From contig JANOWN010000051.1 in the NCBI GenBank assembly GCA_031417915.1, positions 1-64,000 of the forward strand: a DNA stretch of 64,000 bases, given 5' to 3'. A program made the translations under genes and the position numbers. Source of the DNA: Methylotenera_A sp031417915. Its GTDB lineage: Bacteria > Pseudomonadota > Gammaproteobacteria > Burkholderiales > Methylophilaceae. The number at the start of each line of letters is the position of its first letter. Positions within the stretch are counted from its first letter, which is position 1. The notes beneath the pieces were generated by a model that had not been told where the DNA came from, did no database searches, and saw nothing but the letters and a program-made list of their open reading frames with translations. Shown here piece after piece: positions 25,986 through 33,474 of the stretch.

Positions 25986-26395
25986 TGTTGTGGGTAAAAG
26001 CCTTTCACATTATTTTTGTTACAAGCTGGTTTGCTGGGTTATTTTATCTACCTAGACTATTTGTGAATCATGCCATGACGGCTGATACGGCCACATTGGC
26101 TCGCCTAGAATTAATGGAACACAAACTATATCGCTTCATGTTGCCATTAGCGGTATTGGCGTTGGGTTTTGGTTTATGGTTATGGCTAGGTTACGACATT
26201 TCAGGGGCGTGGCTGCACGCCAAGCTGGCATTAGTTGCTGGCTTAGTGGCTTATCATTTATATTGTGGCAAACTCATGCGTGATTTTAAATCAGGTAAAA
26301 ATAGGCGTAGCCATATGTGGTACCGCTGGTTTAACGAGATTCCTGTGATAGTATTACTGCTTGTGGTTATTTTGGTTGTAGTAAAACCCTTTTAA
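25985..26395 (+). CDS. hemJ: Protoporphyrinogen IX oxidase HemJ / CopD-like membrane protein
   Basis: 136 aa with four membrane spans. MLWVKAFHIIFVTSWFAGLFYLPRL is the HemJ signature with the conserved His near position 8; KLAL and YHLYCGKLMRDF follow. HemJ converts protoporphyrinogen IX to protoporphyrin IX in haem synthesis. The ATG at 25985 is chosen over an in-frame TTG one codon upstream. It overlaps the TlpA-like gene by one base and is followed 13 nt later by an unknown membrane protein gene. Confidence 0.85.
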   Translation: MLWVKAFHIIFVTSWFAGLFYLPRLFVNHAMTADTATLARLELMEHKLYRFMLPLAVLALGFGLWLWLGYDISGAWLHAKLALVAGLVAYHLYCGKLMRDFKSGKNRRSHMWYRWFNEIPVIVLLLVVILVVVKPF

Positions 26396-26408
26396 GTTTT
26401 AACATCCT

Positions 26409-27191
26409 ATGGATATTCTAAATTCAAATTGGCTGATTAAAATGCTTGAGAAATCGAGCCAGACGCCTGATGGGCGCTTACTTAGCCTATTTGATATTTT
26501 AGAAGATTGGCTGGAAGCCCCAAACATGCGCGAGCAAATAGGTGAGCAGTTTTCTAAACCAAAACATGCAAGACAGTTGCAAGACTATTTAACCATTGAG
26601 GCAGCTAAAGCAGGTGCAGCGATGCCAGAAGTATTAGCGAATCAACTTTATTTCATGGCAATTTCTGCTACACAAGAGAGGCTGCAAGCCAATATCCATG
26701 AGGCTTCTGGCCATGCTGCTTTTAATCATGCAAAAAGTGCGGCGAACGCTTTAATTTTTGCACAGACCAAAAAAGAGTTTTATATTGCAAAATCATCCGC
26801 CTACGCGATTGCAGCTAGCTTTTTAGGCATTTTAGTGGTGGCTGGCACGCTTTATATAAATCAAAATATGAGTCAAGCGGCTGAAAAAAAACTAGCATTT
26901 GCTTCTGCAATGCCCATACAAGCAGCAATACCGCAATTGGTAAGTTCTGACAGCATGGCTGACCCACAGCAAACTGCCGCGTTAATGGCGCAAATTGAAC
27001 TAATGCGGCATGGCAACTGCCAATTGATCGAGGCGATTCAACTACCCGATCAATACAAAGGTATTTATTTGAATATGGTGGTGAATGGCCAAGTATCTAC
27101 CGACCCGCGTGAGCAACAAATTGCCATGGAATTGCTGAAGAAAACGCGCTGTAATTATACGCCGATGCTGATGGCAAACTCGACGGGTTGA
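26409..27191 (+). CDS. Hypothetical single-span membrane protein with repeat-derived segment
   Basis: 260 aa, not recognised. The N-terminal half is helical and probably cytoplasmic (FDILEDWLEAPNMREQIGEQF). One membrane span lies at about 130-150 (SSAYAIAASFLGILVVAGTLYI), followed by a periplasmic tail with two Cys (GNCQLI, TRCNYT). Residues about 91-103 (RLQANIHEASGHA) come from a copy of the dispersed palindromic repeat. It is the last gene of a TlpA-HemJ run, so a role near haem or redox chemistry is possible but not shown. Confidence 0.7.
   Translation: MDILNSNWLIKMLEKSSQTPDGRLLSLFDILEDWLEAPNMREQIGEQFSKPKHARQLQDYLTIEAAKAGAAMPEVLANQLYFMAISATQERLQANIHEASGHAAFNHAKSAANALIFAQTKKEFYIAKSSAYAIAASFLGILVVAGTLYINQNMSQAAEKKLAFASAMPIQAAIPQLVSSDSMADPQQTAALMAQIELMRHGNCQLIEAIQLPDQYKGIYLNMVVNGQVSTDPREQQIAMELLKKTRCNYTPMLMANSTG
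26680..26712. repeat. Dispersed palindromic repeat, copy 6 (inside a gene)
   Basis: GGCTGCAAGCC, centre AATATCCATGA, GGCTTCTGGCC. Read in the gene's frame as RLQANIHEASGHA. The central 19 nt match the consensus exactly. Confidence 0.87.
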
Positions 27192-27201
27192 AACTAAACT
27201 A

Positions 27202-27231
27202 TTGCAGACGCACTATACTGTCTAGTATAAT
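27202..27231 (+). promoter_or_regulatory. Promoter with overlapping TetR-type operator
   Basis: A perfect inverted repeat TATACT-GTCT-AGTATA (27214-27229) overlaps a consensus -10 box TATAAT (27226-27231). A weak -35 (TTGCAG, 27202-27207) lies 18 nt upstream. The ATG of the TetR gene starts 7 nt after the -10 box, so the transcript would have almost no leader. Autorepression by the TetR protein is inferred. Confidence 0.6.
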
Positions 27232-27237
27232 AAATTC

Positions 27238-27801
27238 ATGTCTGTACTACGCGAAAAAATACTCAACACCGCGACTAATCTGTTTCAAACGCAGGGCATT
27301 AACTCGACTGGTGTAGATAACATTGTAGCGGTGGCTGGCACCACTAAAATGACGCTGTACAAATACTTTCACTCTAAAGAAGCGTTGATTTTAGAAGTAC
27401 TGCAAAAAGGTCAATCAGACTTTCAAACTTGGCTTGATGAAAAACTCAATTCCAATAGCAAAAAACCTAGCGATAAGATACAACAACTATTTGACTATGT
27501 TGAAGAATGGGTAAACTCTCCCGAATTCATCGGCGTTGGCTTTATTAAAGCCTCAGCTGAGTTTCCTAACGAAGAAAATCCGATTCACCAGTTATCAAGC
27601 CAGCAATCGCGCGAATTTAGGCTATTTATCGGTAGACTTGCCGCTGAAGCAAAAATTAAAGACGCGGACGGCTTGGCTTTGCAATTATCACTTTTATTTG
27701 AGGGTGCGGTGCAAGCGGAACAGATGAAACGCGGCTCTGGTGCCATTAAATACGCTAAAAAAGCCGCAAAAATTCTCATCGACGGTGCTATTAAAAGTTA
27801 A
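27238..27801 (+). CDS. TetR/AcrR family transcriptional regulator
   Basis: 187 aa. N-terminal helix-turn-helix (about 8-50; TNLFQTQGINSTGVDNIVAVAG and TLYKYFHSKEALI are the TetR signature), then a ligand-binding helical domain. A palindromic operator overlaps its own promoter. The gene downstream (67 nt) is a PfkB-family kinase on the same strand, a possible target, but no transporter or enzyme pair points to a ligand. Confidence 0.92.
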   Translation: MSVLREKILNTATNLFQTQGINSTGVDNIVAVAGTTKMTLYKYFHSKEALILEVLQKGQSDFQTWLDEKLNSNSKKPSDKIQQLFDYVEEWVNSPEFIGVGFIKASAEFPNEENPIHQLSSQQSREFRLFIGRLAAEAKIKDADGLALQLSLLFEGAVQAEQMKRGSGAIKYAKKAAKILIDGAIKS

Positions 27802-27867
27802 ACCTTAGCTTGCGCTAACCACTTCTGCTACAAGATAATATCGTTTTAAACTAAAATCGATATTCAC

Positions 27868-28821
27868 ATGCAAACTCTTATCTGCGGTTCTTTGGCTTTT
27901 GACACCATTATGGTGTTTCAAGATCAATTTAAAAATCACATTCTGCCCGACCAAATCCACAAGCTGAGCGTGGCGTTTTACGTGCCAGAAATGCGGCGCG
28001 AATTTGGCGGAACAGCGGGCAATATTGCCTACAATTTACAGCTGCTGGAAGGAAAGCCGCTGATTATGGCAACCGTGGGTGAAGATTTTACGCCTTACAC
28101 TAACTGGTTAAATAAGCACAATTTAAGTACGAGGCATGTGAAAGAAATCGCCAATAGTTTTACCGCGCAGGCCTTTATCACCACCGATTTGGACGACAAT
28201 CAAATCACCGCTTTTCACCCAGGCGCAATGGTGGAATCGCACCAAAATAGCGTGAAAGTTGCCTCAAACATTTCACTCGCGATTATTGCTCCCGACGGTC
28301 GCGATGGCATGTTTCAGCATGCAAAAGAGTGTTTTGACGCGAATATTCCATTTTTGTTTGATCCAGGCCAAGGCTTGCCGATGTTTAATGGCGAGGAGTT
28401 GCTACATTTTATTGAAATGGCGACTTATTTGGCGGTGAACGATTACGAAGCACAAGTGCTGCAAGATAAGACTGGCTTGAACATTGAGCAACTTGCCAGC
28501 AAAGTTGAGGCGTTGATTGTCACGCTTGGTGGGCAAGGTTCGCACATTTATGCGGATGGTCAACGTTTTGAAATTCCGTGCGTTATAGCAGATAAGATTG
28601 TAGACCCAACGGGTTGCGGCGACGCCTACCGTGCGGGTTTGCTTTATGGCATTAGCAACGGCTGGGATTGGCCGACCTGTGGGCGATTAGCCTCTACCAT
28701 GGGGGCTATTAAAATCGCTTGTCGTGGTGGGCAAAATCACAAACCAACGCGTGCCGAAATTGAGAACATTTACAGCCAAGCGCTTGTCCAACAAGTGACG
28801 GCGGATGAAAAGCTGACTTGA
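27868..28821 (+). CDS. PfkB-family carbohydrate/adenosine kinase
   Basis: 317-aa ribokinase-fold kinase. An N-terminal substrate lid region, REFGGTAGNIAYNLQLL (about 48-64, family signature 1), and the C-terminal signature with anion hole and catalytic base DPTGCGDAYRAGLLYG (Asp near 252). Such proteins in proteobacteria are often annotated as adenosine kinase or sugar kinase; the substrate cannot be fixed from sequence. Followed 30 nt later by a SlyB-like lipoprotein gene. Confidence 0.88.
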   Translation: MQTLICGSLAFDTIMVFQDQFKNHILPDQIHKLSVAFYVPEMRREFGGTAGNIAYNLQLLEGKPLIMATVGEDFTPYTNWLNKHNLSTRHVKEIANSFTAQAFITTDLDDNQITAFHPGAMVESHQNSVKVASNISLAIIAPDGRDGMFQHAKECFDANIPFLFDPGQGLPMFNGEELLHFIEMATYLAVNDYEAQVLQDKTGLNIEQLASKVEALIVTLGGQGSHIYADGQRFEIPCVIADKIVDPTGCGDAYRAGLLYGISNGWDWPTCGRLASTMGAIKIACRGGQNHKPTRAEIENIYSQALVQQVTADEKLT

Positions 28822-28851
28822 ATTAAAAGTCAAAAATTTAAGGAGTCAACC

Positions 28852-29304
28852 ATGAAAGTTTCAAGATTAATTTTAGTAGCATTTATAACAGCATTTTTAG
28901 CCGCTTGCGCCAGCTCAAACTCTGGCAGTGTGTATAGCCGCGATGATGCACGCAAAGTACAAACCGTGAAAACAGGCGTGGTAGAAAGCGTACGCGCAGT
29001 GAAATTAGAAGGTACAAAATCACCAGTAGGCACAGTCGCGGGCGGCGTAGTAGGCGGTGTTGCAGGCGGCTCTATTGGACATGGCGCTGGTAGCGCGATT
29101 GGCGCAGTTATTGGCGCCGTGGCTGGCGGCATTGCAGGCTCGGCGATTGAAGAAGGCGTGACTCGTAAAGACGCGTTAGAAATCACCGTAAAATTAGATG
29201 GTGGCGCCATGATTGCCATCGTACAAGAAGCAGATGAGCAATTTCATCCAGGCGAAAAAGTACGTATTGTAGAAAATGCCGATACGTCTCGTGTCACACA
29301 TTAA
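28852..29304 (+). CDS. Glycine-zipper outer membrane lipoprotein (SlyB/Pcp-like)
   Basis: 150 aa. A lipoprotein signal ending in the lipobox LAAC (Cys20), a middle region rich in GG repeats (VAGGVVGGVAGGSIGHGAGS, about 63-105) that forms a glycine-zipper 2TM segment, and a C-terminal beta domain with GEKVRIVEN. This is the SlyB/Pcp family of small outer-membrane lipoproteins linked to envelope integrity. Preceded by AAGGAG. Confidence 0.88.
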   Translation: MKVSRLILVAFITAFLAACASSNSGSVYSRDDARKVQTVKTGVVESVRAVKLEGTKSPVGTVAGGVVGGVAGGSIGHGAGSAIGAVIGAVAGGIAGSAIEEGVTRKDALEITVKLDGGAMIAIVQEADEQFHPGEKVRIVENADTSRVTH

Positions 29305-29344
29305 CGTGTCACGCATTAGTCTTGTCACAGACTAAACCTTTACC

Positions 29345-29373
29345 TTGTCATCAATTAGTCATCTAATTTTCAT
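29345..29373 (+). promoter_or_regulatory. Pho-box-like direct repeats upstream of olsB
   Basis: Three 7-nt units, TTGTCAT (29345), TAGTCAT (29356) and TTTTCAT (29367), spaced exactly 11 bp with 4-nt AT-rich linkers, matching the layout of PhoB sites (CTGTCAT repeats). A further TTGTCAC lies at 29322. They lie about 55-80 bp before olsB. Ornithine lipid genes are phosphate-regulated in other proteobacteria, so control by PhoB is a reasonable inference. Confidence 0.5.
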
Positions 29374-29425
29374 TATTCGTTAACTTTACTTACATAACAT
29401 CTCTCGCAACTAAAGGAGAAATGTT

Positions 29426-30178
29426 ATGTTTGTAAATAAACAGTTAGCGCCAAAACAAACTCACCCGCAGCAGCGGATATACATAAGCCTTGCACGCAAT
29501 CCAGCTGAAGTTGCAGAAGCACAACGTTTACGCTATAAAGTGTTTGCCGAAGAAATGGGCGCGCAACTATCTGGCACTGGCGGCCTTGACGTAGATGGTT
29601 TTGACGCTTTTTGCGACCACCTTTTGGTACGCGAAAGCGCAACACATCAAGTCATTGGCACTTACCGCATTTTAAGTCCACATCAGGCTGACAAAGCAGG
29701 TGGATATTACTCCGCAGGCGAATTTGATTTAAGCCGTTTATCACATCTTTTTGGCAGCACGGTGGAGTTGGGCCGCGCTTGCGTGCATCAAGATTATCGC
29801 AATGGTGGCACCATTACCTTGCTGTGGGCTGGTTTGGCCAAATACATGCAAATGCACAACTACGAATACATGATAGGTTGTGCCAGCGTGCCCATTCACG
29901 ATGGTGGCCACATGGCGGCAAGCTTATACCATAAATTAAAAGATGAGTATTTATCACCACAAGAATATCGAGTATTTCCTCACAATCCCTTGCCAATTGC
30001 CTCGTTAAATAAGGACATGCAAGTGGTTTGCCCTCCATTGATTAAAGGTTATTTGCGACTTGGTGCCTACATTTGTGGTGAGCCTGCGTGGGATGCCTAT
30101 TTCAACTCTGCTGATATGCTGGTAATGTTACCTTTATCTAAAATCAACTGCAGATATGCATCGCATTTCTTAAAATAA
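29426..30178 (+). CDS. olsB: L-ornithine N-alpha-acyltransferase (OlsB-type)
   Basis: 250-aa GNAT-fold acyltransferase. RLRYKVFAEEMGA (about 35-47), DAFCDHLLVRE and VELGRACVHQDYRNG (about 113-127) match OlsB, which attaches a 3-hydroxyacyl chain from acyl-ACP to ornithine, forming lyso-ornithine lipid. olsA follows after one base, giving a complete two-step ornithine lipid operon. AAGGAGA precedes the ATG. A Pho-box-like array upstream suggests induction during phosphate shortage, when phosphorus-free lipids replace phospholipids. Confidence 0.87.
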   Translation: MFVNKQLAPKQTHPQQRIYISLARNPAEVAEAQRLRYKVFAEEMGAQLSGTGGLDVDGFDAFCDHLLVRESATHQVIGTYRILSPHQADKAGGYYSAGEFDLSRLSHLFGSTVELGRACVHQDYRNGGTITLLWAGLAKYMQMHNYEYMIGCASVPIHDGGHMAASLYHKLKDEYLSPQEYRVFPHNPLPIASLNKDMQVVCPPLIKGYLRLGAYICGEPAWDAYFNSADMLVMLPLSKINCRYASHFLK

Positions 30179-30179
30179 T

Positions 30180-30956
30180 TTGCCAAAAAGTAACCAGTTC
30201 ACTCGAATTTATAGAATATCGCGCATTTTAATTCACACAACGACTGGATTAACGATTGCAGCTTTAGTGCTGCCATTTATTCAAAAAAAAACCAAATTAT
30301 CGCTCATTAAGTGGTGGTGTGGTGGCTTGTTGCGCGCCTTTAATATTAAAGTGGTCACTTTTGGAGACTTGCCTGCGCCTAGCGTGGAAGGTGTGATGTT
30401 TGTAGCAAACCATATTTCTTGGTCAGACATTCATGCCTTAAATAGCTTAATTCCATTACGCTTTATTGCGAAATCTGACATTAAAAATTGGCCGATATTT
30501 GGTTATTTGGTACAAAAGGCCGATACTTTATTTATTGACAGAAATAAGCGACAAGAAGCTGGGCGCATTGTTGATATCACCGCGGAAAGTTTAAAATCTG
30601 GCGATAATTTATGTTTTTTTCCAGAAGGCACTACTACGGATGGTGCTGGCACAAGCGGCACAGGCTTGGAAGGCACGCGGGTATTGCCTTTCAAGAGCAG
30701 TGTTTTACAAGCTGCGATTGATGCCAATACACAAGTTTGGCCAATTGCGATTAAATACGTCAATGCCGATGGTAGCATCAATACGGCCATGGCTTATGCG
30801 GGGGAAACCAGTTTAATTGAATCAATGCACCAGGTGTTAATACAGAAAAATCCAGTGGTGGAATTACACTTTTTAACACCGCTCGCTACCGAAGGGCAAA
30901 ACAGGCGTGATTTAACACAAGCCGCATACGACTCAATTATGGCTAAACTGATTTGA
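30180..30956 (+). CDS. olsA: Lyso-ornithine lipid O-acyltransferase (OlsA-type, PlsC family)
   Basis: 258-aa LPLAT-family acyltransferase. An N-terminal hydrophobic helix (about 17-34), HX4D at His78-Asp83 (NHISWSD) and FPEGTTTDG near 142. With the adjacent olsB it most likely adds the second acyl chain to lyso-ornithine lipid; by sequence alone it could also acylate lysophosphatidic acid. The start is a TTG one base after the olsB stop, since no ATG occurs nearby. The 3' end overlaps the convergent apaH by 14 bp. Confidence 0.85.
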   Translation: MPKSNQFTRIYRISRILIHTTTGLTIAALVLPFIQKKTKLSLIKWWCGGLLRAFNIKVVTFGDLPAPSVEGVMFVANHISWSDIHALNSLIPLRFIAKSDIKNWPIFGYLVQKADTLFIDRNKRQEAGRIVDITAESLKSGDNLCFFPEGTTTDGAGTSGTGLEGTRVLPFKSSVLQAAIDANTQVWPIAIKYVNADGSINTAMAYAGETSLIESMHQVLIQKNPVVELHFLTPLATEGQNRRDLTQAAYDSIMAKLI

Positions 30957-31770
30957 TAACGTTGTCTCGCGCGTCGTGATTTACCTGCGTAATTTCTCGC
31001 GTCTCTAAACACATAGCGGTGAGCTGACCGCCCCACAAACAACCAGTATCAAGCGCATGAATATTATCGCGCTGACGTAGCCCTAGCGCAGACCAATGCC
31101 CACAGATAATTTGCGATGTTTGCGATTGCCTGACAGGCGCATCAAACCAAGGTGTATAGCCATTTGGGATGTCTTGCAGCTCGCCCTTAAATTCAAACTC
31201 CATTTCGCCAGCTAAGCTACAAATGCGCATGCGCGTCATAGCGTTAGTAATGGCTCGTAATCTGTCCATTCCCATCAAATTGTCATTCCAAGCATTAGGC
31301 TCATTACCGTACATATTGCGTAAAAAATCTAAATAATTATCGCCCTGCAAGGCGCATTCCACTTCGTTTGCATAGCACATGGCTTTTTCAATCGTCCACT
31401 GCGAAAACAGGCCTGCGTGCACCATGACGTAGCCATTTTCTTCAACAATCAATGGTTGATGACGCAACCATGTAAAAAGAGCATCGCTGTCAGGCGCATG
31501 GATACTGGCTTGCAGGGTATCGTGTTTATGCGCTGGTTTTACCATATGCACCACTGCAAGCGCGTGTAAATCGTGATTTCCTAGCACTACCTTAAGCGAA
31601 TCTTGATGCTGAAAACACCAACGCAATACCTCTAACGAGCCGCTGCCGCGATTGATTAAATCGCCCACCAGCCACAATTTGTCTTGGCGGGGATTAAATT
31701 GTAGGCGCGCCAATAATGCCGTAAAAGCATAATAACAGCCCTGAATGTCGCCTATCGCGTAAGTTGCCAT
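30943..31770 (-). CDS. apaH: Bis(5'-nucleosyl)-tetraphosphatase, symmetrical
   Basis: Hydrolyses Ap4A to two ADP and removes nucleoside-tetraphosphate caps from RNA. 275 aa, normal length. Calcineurin-like metal motifs: GDIQG (7-11), GDLINRG (36-42) and GNHD (64-67). Residues about 84-93 (DTLQASIHAP) are encoded by a dispersed palindromic repeat copy, yet the region aligns without length change to the segment before the conserved APDxDxLxxWLRxQPL in E. coli ApaH as I recall it. It overlaps olsA tail to tail. Confidence 0.96.
   Translation of the reverse strand: MATYAIGDIQGCYYAFTALLARLQFNPRQDKLWLVGDLINRGSGSLEVLRWCFQHQDSLKVVLGNHDLHALAVVHMVKPAHKHDTLQASIHAPDSDALFTWLRHQPLIVEENGYVMVHAGLFSQWTIEKAMCYANEVECALQGDNYLDFLRNMYGNEPNAWNDNLMGMDRLRAITNAMTRMRICSLAGEMEFEFKGELQDIPNGYTPWFDAPVRQSQTSQIICGHWSALGLRQRDNIHALDTGCLWGGQLTAMCLETREITQVNHDARDNVIKSV
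31481..31522. repeat. Dispersed palindromic repeat, copy 7 (inside apaH)
   Basis: Plus strand: GCATCGCTGTCAGGCG, CATGGATACT, GGCTTGCAGGGTATCG. Read on the minus strand as DTLQASIHAPDSDA. One arm keeps the consensus well; the other has changed, so the hairpin is partial. Confidence 0.83.
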
Positions 31771-31804
31771 AGTGTATATTTTAGCTTAACAAACCATCAA
31801 CCCA

Positions 31805-31838
31805 CAAAAAAGCCGCTTAAAATATTAAGCGGCTTTTT
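31805..31838 (-). terminator. Terminator downstream of the cytochrome c gene
   Basis: AAGCCGCTTAA pairs with TTAAGCGGCTT over a short loop, flanked by A-runs and T-runs on both sides, so it can work in both directions. It lies 15 bp past the cytochrome stop. Confidence 0.85.
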
Positions 31839-31852
31839 CACATCGCTAATAA

Positions 31853-32347
31853 TTACTTTTTAGCTAAGGTTGCAGGATCAAATTTTGCACCTGATTGATT
31901 CGCCATCTCCGCCACCGCTGCCGCAATTTCACCATCGGTTAAAGCTGGATTACCGCCTTTAGCTGGCATGGTACGAATGCCCTCAATCGCATGTTTAACA
32001 AGCGTTTCATAACCTAGCGCAATGCGCGGCTGCCACTGGGCTGCATCACCAATTTTTGGTGAGTTCATCATGCCAGTCGCGTGACACATTGCGCACCCGC
32101 CTTTTACGACATCAGCGCCACTTTTTTCTACGTGCGCTTCACTTGCAGGCGCAACTTCAGCCACAGCAACAGGTGCAATATTTTCTTTAACATCCGCCAC
32201 TTGCGCAGCTGCTGGTGCAGCATCTTCTGCAGCAGGTTTGGCCATTAGCAATCCAACTACTACTGCGGCGGCTAATAAAAGGCCGAAAATAATCACCATT
32301 GGTTGTAAAGTGCTTGGGCTTGAATGTTGGTCGTCATGTTTACTCAT
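31853..32347 (-). CDS. Membrane-anchored c-type cytochrome (class I, c5-like)
   Basis: 164 aa. An N-terminal membrane anchor (about 15-34), an Ala/Val/Glu-rich linker of about 45 residues, then a single haem domain with CAMCH and an axial Met probably in RTMPAKGG. This fits a cytochrome c5 family electron carrier, tethered to the inner membrane and facing the periplasm, plausibly feeding the cox-type oxidase encoded just upstream. Terminated by a strong bidirectional hairpin. Confidence 0.9.
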   Translation of the reverse strand: MSKHDDQHSSPSTLQPMVIIFGLLLAAAVVVGLLMAKPAAEDAAPAAAQVADVKENIAPVAVAEVAPASEAHVEKSGADVVKGGCAMCHATGMMNSPKIGDAAQWQPRIALGYETLVKHAIEGIRTMPAKGGNPALTDGEIAAAVAEMANQSGAKFDPATLAKK

Positions 32348-32414
32348 TGTGTCGCTCCCTAAATCATTAAAAATAAAAAATGCTAATAAAATTTCTGTAA
32401 TACAACTGCTTTGT

Positions 32415-32420
32415 TATAAT
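32415..32420 (+). promoter_or_regulatory. Probable -10 box of the tRNA-Arg promoter
   Basis: A consensus TATAAT 25 nt before the tRNA 5' end. A clear -35 is not seen (TTTCTG at 32392-32397 is weak). Confidence 0.45.
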
Positions 32421-32445
32421 GCGCCATCACTTAAGTAACGTTAAG

Positions 32446-32522
32446 GCGCCCGTAGCTCAGCTGGATAGAGTGTTGGTTTCCGAAGCCAAAGGTCGTGGGT
32501 TCGACTCCCGCCGGGCGCGCCA
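32446..32522 (+). tRNA. tRNA-Arg (anticodon CCG)
   Basis: Acceptor GCGCCCG pairs with CGGGCGC, D-arm AGCTCAGCTGGATAGAGT, anticodon loop TTCCGAA (CCG), T-arm GGGTTCGACTCC, discriminator G and encoded CCA (32520-32522). It sits alone between the cytochrome c and ctaB genes, on the opposite strand. Confidence 0.96.
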
Positions 32523-32544
32523 AATTGCTATACCAAGTCTGTAT

Positions 32545-33450
32545 TTATAGCCTAAATAGCCAGTAGTGATCGACCAATAAAGCTGCAAATAATAGCGTTA
32601 AATACAAAATTGAAAACTTGAACATGCTGCGAGCTAAGTCGTCAGAGTATTTACGATATAAGCTAATTGCATAAGCCATAAACACACCGTCTAGCAGCAG
32701 CGCAGCGACTAGGTAAATAAAGCCGCTCATGCGCATGGCAAATGGTATTAAGGTTACGGCCGTTAAAATAATGGTGTAGAGTAAAATCTGCAAACGCGTA
32801 TATTCCTCACCATGCGTCACCGGTAACATCGGTAAGCCAGATTTAGCGTATTCATCACGACGATACAGCGCTAGCGCCCAAAAATGTGGCGGCGTCCAAG
32901 CAAATATAATCAGCACCAAAATCCAAGCTTCTGGTGAAACTGTGCCTGTTACGGCAGCCCAACCCAGCGCAGGCGGCATGGCACCAGATAAACCGCCAAT
33001 CACAATGTTAAGCGGCGTTGCGGGTTTTAAAAATACCGTGTAAATCACCGCATAACCCACAAAAGTGGCGAGCGTGAGCCACATAGTAAGTGGATTTACG
33101 AACACATATAGAATGGTTAAGCCGATGCTTGCCATAACCGTTGCAAATATAAAGGTTTGCTTTGAAGTCAATTGTCCAGTTGGTAAAGGTCTGCCACGTG
33201 TGCGTGCCATTTTTGCATCAATCGCCTGTTCTACCAAGCAGTTAAACGCGGCAGCCGCGCCAGAAGCCATGCCGATGCCAATAGTGGCTGCTAGCAATAT
33301 ATTAAGCGGCACCATATTTGGCGTAGCGAGAAACATGCCTATCATCGCCGTAAACACAATCAAAGTAGTTACGCGCGGCTTAGTTAAGGCCAAAAAGTTT
33401 TGAAAACTTGACCTTGCGTTTGGTAAATTAATTTCAGAAACAGTGCTCAT
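32545..33450 (-). CDS. ctaB: Protoheme IX farnesyltransferase (haem O synthase)
   Basis: 301-aa UbiA-family prenyltransferase with about nine membrane spans. Transfers farnesyl to haem B, making haem O. The conserved motif NCLVEQAIDAKMARTRGRPLP (about 70-90; DxxxxRTxxRP) and the second Asp-rich loop YRRDEYAKSGLPMLPV are present. ctaA, which converts haem O to haem A, lies 24 nt upstream on the same strand. Confidence 0.97.
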   Translation of the reverse strand: MSTVSEINLPNARSSFQNFLALTKPRVTTLIVFTAMIGMFLATPNMVPLNILLAATIGIGMASGAAAAFNCLVEQAIDAKMARTRGRPLPTGQLTSKQTFIFATVMASIGLTILYVFVNPLTMWLTLATFVGYAVIYTVFLKPATPLNIVIGGLSGAMPPALGWAAVTGTVSPEAWILVLIIFAWTPPHFWALALYRRDEYAKSGLPMLPVTHGEEYTRLQILLYTIILTAVTLIPFAMRMSGFIYLVAALLLDGVFMAYAISLYRKYSDDLARSMFKFSILYLTLLFAALLVDHYWLFRL

Positions 33451-33474
33451 TTAACTCTCGCTTTTACTGCTAAA

